10,033 nt of DNA from Candidatus Peribacteraceae bacterium (GTDB lineage: Bacteria; Patescibacteriota; Gracilibacteria; Peribacterales; Peribacteraceae). Location: contig JAGOUB010000026.1 of assembly GCA_018061525.1 (NCBI GenBank), positions 1 through 10,033 of the forward strand. The letters run 5' to 3'. Shown piece by piece: positions 7,112 to 10,033 of this stretch. The position numbers were made by a program, and so were the translations under genes. Positions within the stretch are counted from its first letter, which is position 1. Every line of letters starts with the position of its first letter. Under the pieces are notes generated by a model. The model saw only the letters and a list, made by a program, of their open reading frames with translations. It was not told where the DNA came from and made no database searches.

Positions 7112-7139
7112 TTGACAAATACTAAATTAGTTGTATTTT
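7112..7139 (+). promoter_or_regulatory. Promoter of array unit 2
   Basis: TTGACA (7112-7117), a 16-bp spacer and TATTTT (7134-7139) repeat the unit 1 promoter almost base for base. The predicted leader is about 50 nt. Confidence 0.75.
7121..7131 (+). promoter_or_regulatory. Operator-like palindrome, unit 2
   Basis: ACTAA-A-TTAGT is a perfect 5-bp-arm palindrome in the promoter spacer and the most symmetrical of the three copies. The only base differing from the unit 1 promoter-leader improves its symmetry. Confidence 0.5.
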
Positions 7140-7145
7140 GTGGTT

Positions 7146-7195
7146 AGTCCATTCGCCCTGTTCCTTCAAAGGTCGTAGTCGAAAGCGAGGTTTCG
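7146..7195 (+). promoter_or_regulatory. Conserved 5' leader and RBS of unit 2
   Basis: The leader begins like unit 1 and diverges after the CGCCC-TGTTCCTT segment. It ends with GAGG (7187-7190), 5 nt before the ATG at 7196. Confidence 0.5.
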
Positions 7196-7654
7196 ATGTC
7201 AGAATTTCGCGCTCTGCAAGATGCTCACGTCAAGCTGTGCCAACTCACCCAGCCGTTCAGCTGGGAGGCATGGTTCAGCCGGCACATCCGCGAGCTGGCG
7301 AAGATGGAAGAGGCCCGTCTGCCGGCCCGTGCCCTGCAAGGTCGACTCGAGAGCGCACTCCAGGCGATGAAGATGACGGGCGCGCTCCCCTCCGTGGCCA
7401 AGCTTATCGAGACGATCGTCAGTCTCGATATCGGCAGCCCCGTTCGCTCCTGTCTCATGAGAGCGACGTCTGAGCACATCGCCGACTGCATCGTTCGACT
7501 GAATTTTAACCATGAACTGGCCCTCGGACTGATCGAGGCCGCCCGCACGTACCAGGTCTCGTACGGCATGCCGCTAGAAGGCCATCAAGATGCCTCCATC
7601 GGCATCATCGGCGAGCTGGTCAACTTCGTGCAGGCCTGGCTCGCAAGCCTCTAA
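7196..7654 (+). CDS. Small helical protein of unknown function, array unit 2
   Basis: This unrecognised soluble helical protein of 152 residues is a paralog of the unit 1 product. FSW is at 21-23, GSPVR at 80-84, HIA at 94-96, ARTYQ at 116-120, and the block from G129 to the C-terminal WLASL matches unit 1. Relative to unit 1 it carries about four extra residues between FSW and GSPVR; from there to the C-terminus the spacing is identical. The conserved W, GSPVR and NF-x3-WL positions look like core-packing residues rather than a catalytic site; no conserved acid-histidine or cysteine set is present. It is flanked by its own promoter and twin-hairpin terminator, so it is a self-contained transcription unit. 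Confidence 0.85.
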   Translation: MSEFRALQDAHVKLCQLTQPFSWEAWFSRHIRELAKMEEARLPARALQGRLESALQAMKMTGALPSVAKLIETIVSLDIGSPVRSCLMRATSEHIADCIVRLNFNHELALGLIEAARTYQVSYGMPLEGHQDASIGIIGELVNFVQAWLASL

Positions 7655-7657
7655 TCA

Positions 7658-7694
7658 TTGGCCTGAACTTCGGTTCGGCCGCCGGCCGCTCTCC
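7658..7694 (+). repeat. 37-bp 3'-flank repeat, copy 2
   Basis: This is the partner of 7043-7079, with 36 of 37 bases identical. Confidence 0.85.
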
Positions 7695-7715
7695 CACAAG
7701 GGGGGCGGTTTTTTT
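7660..7715 (+). terminator. Twin-hairpin terminator of unit 2
   Basis: Hairpin A (7660-7680) is identical to that of unit 1, including the bulged T and C(TTCG)G loop. Hairpin B pairs CCGCTCTCC (7686-7694) with GGGGGGCGG (7700-7708) across a CACAA loop, using two G-U pairs, and is followed by seven T (7709-7715). The T-tract is longer than in unit 1. Confidence 0.85.
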
Positions 7716-7741
7716 ATCCTTTTTATGATTGCATAATAAAT

Positions 7742-7769
7742 TTGACAAATAACTAATATAGTTTATATT
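7742..7769 (+). promoter_or_regulatory. Promoter of array unit 3
   Basis: TTGACA (7742-7747) is followed by a 16-bp spacer and TATATT (7764-7769). An AT-rich stretch (7716-7741) precedes it. The first 11 bases match the other two units; the rest has drifted but keeps the same layout. Confidence 0.75.
7752..7762 (+). promoter_or_regulatory. Operator-like palindrome, unit 3
   Basis: ACTA-ATA-TAGT, extendable to AACTA-ATA-TAGTT (7751-7763), lies in the promoter spacer. It keeps both arms although surrounding bases differ from units 1 and 2 and one base is inserted before it. That suggests selection on the palindrome. Confidence 0.5.
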
Positions 7770-7775
7770 TTTATT

Positions 7776-7828
7776 AGCCCCAATCGCTCATTCTTTCCAA
7801 CGAAGCGGAGAACTGTATCGGAGTCGGT
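7776..7828 (+). promoter_or_regulatory. Conserved 5' leader and RBS of unit 3
   Basis: The leader can be aligned with that of unit 1 (TTAG, CC, TCGC, TTC, TT, CAAC in order) despite many substitutions. A GGAG ribosome-binding site (7820-7823) lies 5 nt before the ATG at 7829. Confidence 0.45.
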
Positions 7829-8311
7829 ATGTCGGAATTTTCGCTGATCGAAGAGGTCTGGTCCCTGATCCGTCCGGAGAAGCAGCAGATCGACTGGCAC
7901 AAGGCCTTCAGCTGGCTGCTGGACCAGTTCCGCGGCCTGCAAGACGCCAGTGAAAAGCGGCCTGCGCTCGGAACGATCGTTGTCCGCGCCTACCTGAAGA
8001 GGCTGGAACGGAACGTCGCCGCGATTGGTCTGTTCGGCTCTTCCCTGAGTTACACTGAGGCGCTTCAGGCCGTCCGATCGTGCGATGATACGGAGATCAA
8101 GTTTCAGCTGTCCGATGTACTCGCTGAGCAGGCGGCGGACCTGATCCTATCGCTCGCAAGCTCCTCGCAACTGCAGCGACTCATCGTCGCCACCGCCGCG
8201 TTCGTGGAACAGGACAACGCCGAGAGCGGAGACCAGCCGGAGGCTGGCCAAAAGAGCCTGGGCTTCAAGAGGGATCTGAGCCAGTATCTCCAGGCGTGGT
8301 TCTACGAGTAA
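7829..8311 (+). CDS. Small helical protein of unknown function, array unit 3 (divergent paralog)
   Basis: This 160-residue soluble helical protein is unrecognised. It is a distant relative of the unit 1 and 2 proteins. It shares the MSEF start, a tryptophan at residue 23 (IDW, where the others have FSW), an L-x-RL segment at about 56-59, a helix at 95-110 aligning with the HIA region, and a C-terminal YLQAW against FVQAW in unit 2. The GSPVR motif and the AR-x-YQ motif are not preserved. Residues 128-146 form a polar insertion rich in E, D, Q and G that is likely a flexible loop. Alone the sequence similarity would be weak; the shared promoter, leader, RBS spacing and twin hairpins make common descent convincing. 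Its start is fixed by the GGAG site. Confidence 0.8.
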   Translation: MSEFSLIEEVWSLIRPEKQQIDWHKAFSWLLDQFRGLQDASEKRPALGTIVVRAYLKRLERNVAAIGLFGSSLSYTEALQAVRSCDDTEIKFQLSDVLAEQAADLILSLASSSQLQRLIVATAAFVEQDNAESGDQPEAGQKSLGFKRDLSQYLQAWFYE

Positions 8312-8316
8312 TACAT

Positions 8317-8361
8317 GCCGCCGTTCGGCGGCCGGGCCCCACCTACGGGTGGGGCTTTTTT
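8317..8361 (+). terminator. Twin-hairpin terminator of unit 3
   Basis: Hairpin A pairs GCCGCC (8317-8322) with GGCGGC (8327-8332). Hairpin B pairs GCCCCACC (8336-8343) with GGTGGGGC (8348-8355) around a C(TACG)G loop and is followed by six T (8356-8361). The sequence differs completely from units 1 and 2, but the two-hairpin plan with a UNCG loop in B is kept. The last two T overlap the yebC stop codon on the other strand. Confidence 0.85.
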
Positions 8362-9121
8362 ATGCCTCCAATCCCTTGAACGCCGCCTCCGAGAACTCGG
8401 CGTTGTGGAACACTTCCGAGACGTCGTCATCGGCCTCCACTGTCTCAATGAAGGTGGCGAGCGCCTTAGCCGTCTCCGCGCTGTCCACGGCGGTTTTCTG
8501 GGTGGGCACCAGGCGCAGGCCCGAGGCTGCCACCTCGAAGCCGTTCTTCTTCAAAAAGTCGCGGATGGCCGGCCACTCCGACGGTCCCGTGGTGACGGTG
8601 AGCGCCTCGCCGGCGAGATCCAAGTCCTCGGCGCCGAAGTCGATGAGCTCTAGCTCCATCTCCTCCAGGCCGGCGGCCGAGAGGCCTGGTTTGCTGGCCT
8701 CCACGAAGCCCTTGCGTTCGAACATCCAAGCGACGGCGCCGCTCTCGGCCCAAGTGCCGCCGGCCTTGCTGATGGCGAGCTTGAGGTTCGAGAGGGTGCG
8801 GTTCTTGTTGTCGGTCAAGCACTCCACCAGGCAGGCCACCCCGCCCGGGGCGTAGGCGGCGTAGGTCTCCTCCTCGATGGCGGCCGCGCCCTTGAGTGCG
8901 CCGGTGCCCTTCTGGATGGCACGGTCGATGTTGGCATTGGGGACGTTATCGGCCTTGGCGCTGTCGATGGCCGTACGCAGGCCCGGGTTCATGTCGGGAT
9001 CGCCGCCGCTGCGCGCCGCCATCTCGATGAGCTTGGCATGGCGCGTGTAGACCTTGCCGCGCTTGGCGTCCTCGGCGGTCTTCTTCACCCGGATGTTGTG
9101 CCACTTGGAATGTCCTGACAT
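8360..9121 (-). CDS. yebC: YebC/PmpR-family protein
   Basis: The 253-residue product matches the family in length and motifs. It starts with MSGHSKWHNIRVKK, then DAKRGKVYTRHAKLI, GLRTAIDSAKADNVPNANI and DRAIQKGTG, EETYAAYAPGGVACLVECLTDNKNRT and GGTWAESGAVAWMFERKG. YebC proteins were long annotated as DNA-binding transcriptional regulators; more recent work on the family points to a role in translation, helping ribosomes through proline-rich stretches. Which applies here is open. The ATG at 9121 is fixed by the near-universal M-[AS]-GHSKW start; the frame stays open upstream, but that extension has no family similarity. It is convergent with array unit 3 and divergent from the 99-aa gene. Its TAA stop shares bases with the unit 3 T-tract, and no separate terminator is visible for it. 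Confidence 0.95.
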   Translation of the reverse strand: MSGHSKWHNIRVKKTAEDAKRGKVYTRHAKLIEMAARSGGDPDMNPGLRTAIDSAKADNVPNANIDRAIQKGTGALKGAAAIEEETYAAYAPGGVACLVECLTDNKNRTLSNLKLAISKAGGTWAESGAVAWMFERKGFVEASKPGLSAAGLEEMELELIDFGAEDLDLAGEALTVTTGPSEWPAIRDFLKKNGFEVAASGLRLVPTQKTAVDSAETAKALATFIETVEADDDVSEVFHNAEFSEAAFKGLEA

Positions 9122-9130
9122 AGCCCATGG

Positions 9131-9139
9131 ATTGTAGCA
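9131..9139 (-). promoter_or_regulatory. Extended -10 promoter for yebC
   Basis: Read on the minus strand, TGC-TACAAT is a strong extended -10. The hexamer ends 9 nt before the yebC ATG, giving a predicted leader of only about two or three bases. There is no convincing -35 or Shine-Dalgarno. Confidence 0.5.
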
Positions 9140-9164
9140 CTCTGTACAACGGCGCCGATGGCGG

Positions 9165-9170
9165 TATTCT
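9165..9170 (+). promoter_or_regulatory. Putative -10 element for the 99-aa gene
   Basis: TATTCT ends 9 nt before the ATG at 9180, without a TGn extension or clear -35. It is supported mainly by having the same spacing to the start codon as the yebC and PBP promoters. Confidence 0.3.
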
Positions 9171-9179
9171 CCGCTTCCC

Positions 9180-9479
9180 ATGCCCAACGACCCCTCAACC
9201 ACGCCCGTCCCGCCCGATGCCGCCCCCATGCGGTACGACCACGTCGTCGACGGATTTTATAAAGGCGCCATCGCCGATGTCGTCATCGATTACTTCGAGA
9301 ATCGTCACCCGCTCCAGCTGCCCATGGACCGCGGCCGGGCCAACATCTTCGCCGAGTCCATTCGCCGGCTGATCGAGGGCGATTCCCACTATCGCGCTGT
9401 CGCCATTACCACCGATGTCATCCGCGAGGCGCTCATCACCCTCTTGGATCAGGCGCGTTCCAGCACGAAGACCGAGTAA
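9180..9479 (+). CDS. Hypothetical 99-aa protein
   Basis: I do not recognise this protein. It has a proline-rich, probably disordered N-terminus (residues 1-16), then a compact mixed region from MRYDHVVDGFYKGAIADVVIDYFENRH to ITTDVIREALITLLDQARSS. There is no signal peptide or membrane helix. The alternation of hydrophobic and charged residues suggests a small soluble alpha-helical domain. The coding call rests on its own -10-like element, a divergent position relative to yebC, and a composition unlike a shadow frame. It ends by overlapping folA tail-to-tail by 31 bp. An internal start at residue 17 (MRYDH) is possible. Confidence 0.6.
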   Translation: MPNDPSTTPVPPDAAPMRYDHVVDGFYKGAIADVVIDYFENRHPLQLPMDRGRANIFAESIRRLIEGDSHYRAVAITTDVIREALITLLDQARSSTKTE

Positions 9480-9937
9480 GAAAACTCGTCGCCTTCCTCT
9501 TGGATGGGTCCTTCTTTGCGAATCTCGCGCCACTCGCCGGCCAGCGGCGGCAGCGAGACGTCGCCCGTGGGCGAGGCGTGCACGCGTGTGAAGATGACGC
9601 GCTGGGCCAGCGGCATGGCTTCGGCATAGAGTTCGGCGCCGCCGATCAGGCAGGCCTCGGCTGCGCCGCCGACGGCCGCCATCTCCAACGCCTCGTGCAG
9701 CGAGTGGGCCACGACCGCGCCGGGAATCTCCAAATCCTCCTGCCGGCTGACGACCACGTTCAAGCGGCCGGGCAGCACGCGGCCGATCGCCTCGTGCGTT
9801 TTGCGGCCCATGATCAGCGGTTTGCCGCGCGTCACTTCGCGGAAGCGACGCATCTCCGACTTGAGGCGCCACGGCAGCCCGCCATCGCGACCGATGATCC
9901 CATTCTCGGCGACAGCGACGACGGCGGTCACAATCAT
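9449..9937 (-). CDS. folA: Dihydrofolate reductase
   Basis: The enzyme reduces 7,8-dihydrofolate to tetrahydrofolate with NADPH, in the cytosol. The 162-residue product is of normal length. It shows the N-terminal strand and loop MIVTAVVAVAENGIIGRDGGLPW, the helix carrying the active-site acid (here E28 in RLKSE, where E. coli has Asp27), PLIMGRKTHEAIGRVLPGRLNVVVSR with the NADPH-binding GRK-T segment, and the second cofactor motif CLIGGAELYAEAMPLAQRVIFTRV. The start is the ATG at 9937, which matches the family N-terminus; longer in-frame extensions are not supported. It lies 41 nt downstream of the end of another minus-strand gene, so it may be second in an operon. No Shine-Dalgarno is evident. 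It overlaps the 99-aa gene by 31 bp. Confidence 0.95.
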   Translation of the reverse strand: MIVTAVVAVAENGIIGRDGGLPWRLKSEMRRFREVTRGKPLIMGRKTHEAIGRVLPGRLNVVVSRQEDLEIPGAVVAHSLHEALEMAAVGGAAEACLIGGAELYAEAMPLAQRVIFTRVHASPTGDVSLPPLAGEWREIRKEGPIQEEGDEFSYSVFVLERA

Positions 9938-9978
9938 GCGTCGGGGTGGGTGGAGGGGGCATCCGGAGTATCTCCCGC

Positions 9979-10033
9979 CTAGGCGCTGCTTTCCAGATTT
10001 TCGCTGATTTTTTCGGGTCGCGCGCTCCCGTGG
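9979..10033 (-). CDS. C-terminal end of an unidentified minus-strand gene (partial)
   Basis: On the minus strand a frame enters from the window edge and ends at TAG (9979-9981), giving 17 residues (HGSARPEKISENLESSA). The charged, polar tail and its position 41 nt upstream of folA in the same orientation fit the end of an upstream operon partner. Thymidylate synthase is a common folA neighbour, but this tail does not resemble its usual C-terminus, and too little is visible to name the gene. The stop lies in a 10-bp palindrome (9976-9985). Confidence 0.4.
   Translation of the reverse strand, partial: HGSARPEKISENLESSA

Larger units (their letters stand above)
7112..7158 (+). repeat. 47-bp promoter-leader repeat, copy 2
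   Basis: This is the partner of 6504-6550, with 46 of 47 bases identical. The two copies lie 608 bp apart in direct orientation. Confidence 0.9.

Noticed and set aside
7196..7654. HEPN-type nuclease motif (R-x4-H, RATSEH at residues 89-94) in the unit 2 protein
   Set aside because: The arginine is glutamine in unit 1 and the histidine is absent in unit 3, so the motif is not conserved within the family.
6504..8361. CRISPR-like or integron-cassette interpretation of the repeated flanks
   Set aside because: There are only three copies about 600 bp apart with ORFs between them. Each has its own promoter and intrinsic terminator, and the leader GTTAGTC does not fit the attC core GTTRRRY. No integrase, cas or recombinase gene is present.
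8317..8361. Bidirectional terminator serving both unit 3 and yebC
   Set aside because: On the minus strand the hairpin is preceded by an A-run and followed by GC-rich bases with no T-tract, so it should act only on unit 3.
9195..9962. Minus-strand open frame of 255 codons overlapping folA and the 99-aa gene
   Set aside because: The upstream part is low-complexity proline and arginine, and it covers the well-supported folA in another frame.
9976..9985. Perfect palindrome CGCCTAGGCG at a stop codon
   Set aside because: A 10-bp GC-rich palindrome is short, has no partner elsewhere in the window and no promoter context, so chance is the simplest reading.
1..10033. UGA recoding as glycine, as in Gracilibacteria
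   Set aside because: TGA ends the VanW and PBP genes at sensible places, and no conserved gene needs an in-frame TGA.

Overview
The window is a GC-rich bacterial segment with densely packed genes and TGA used as an ordinary stop. The gene set fits a high-GC member of the Candidate Phyla Radiation (Patescibacteria). It includes a VanW-family protein, a stand-alone FtsX next to RecO, a two-helix type IV secretion pilin-like protein followed by a TPR protein, a bifunctional penicillin-binding protein with extra C-terminal Ig-like domains, YebC, and dihydrofolate reductase. The lineage is inferred from content and style; no marker gene here proves it.

Layout. Bases 2-739 (+) hold the C-terminal part of a VanW-family protein. 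It overlaps tail-to-tail with recO. The minus-strand pair ftsX-recO (2333-701) has a 1-nt junction. A 67-bp divergent region separates ftsX from a plus-strand pair, the pilin-like protein (2401-2736) and a TPR protein (2739-3365). The large PBP gene (3392-6496) follows. Bases 6504-8361 hold the most unusual part of the window, described below. Convergent yebC (9121-8360), a divergent 99-aa hypothetical gene (9180-9479), convergent folA (9937-9449) and the last codons of one more minus-strand gene (9979-10033) complete the window.

The region 6504-8361 is a tandem array of three units of about 600-630 bp. Each has its own TTGACA promoter with a palindrome (ACTA-N3-TAGT) in the -35/-10 spacer. 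Each also has a conserved leader of about 50 nt, a GAGG/GGAG ribosome-binding site exactly 5 nt from the ATG, one small soluble helical protein (148, 152 and 160 aa), and a twin-hairpin 3' end with UNCG-type loops and a T-tract. Units 1 and 2 are nearly identical in the noncoding flanks (46/47 bases at the promoter-leader, 36/37 at the terminator), yet their proteins share only about 38% identity over an ungapped 104-residue stretch. I do not recognise the protein family. This constant-flank, variable-core array is the best candidate for an undescribed system here.

A second pattern is that several ordinary genes (pilin, PBP, yebC, and more weakly ftsX and the 99-aa gene) have a -10-like hexamer only 6-9 nt upstream of the start codon and no clear Shine-Dalgarno. 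This suggests leaderless or near-leaderless transcripts, in contrast to the SD-led three-unit array.
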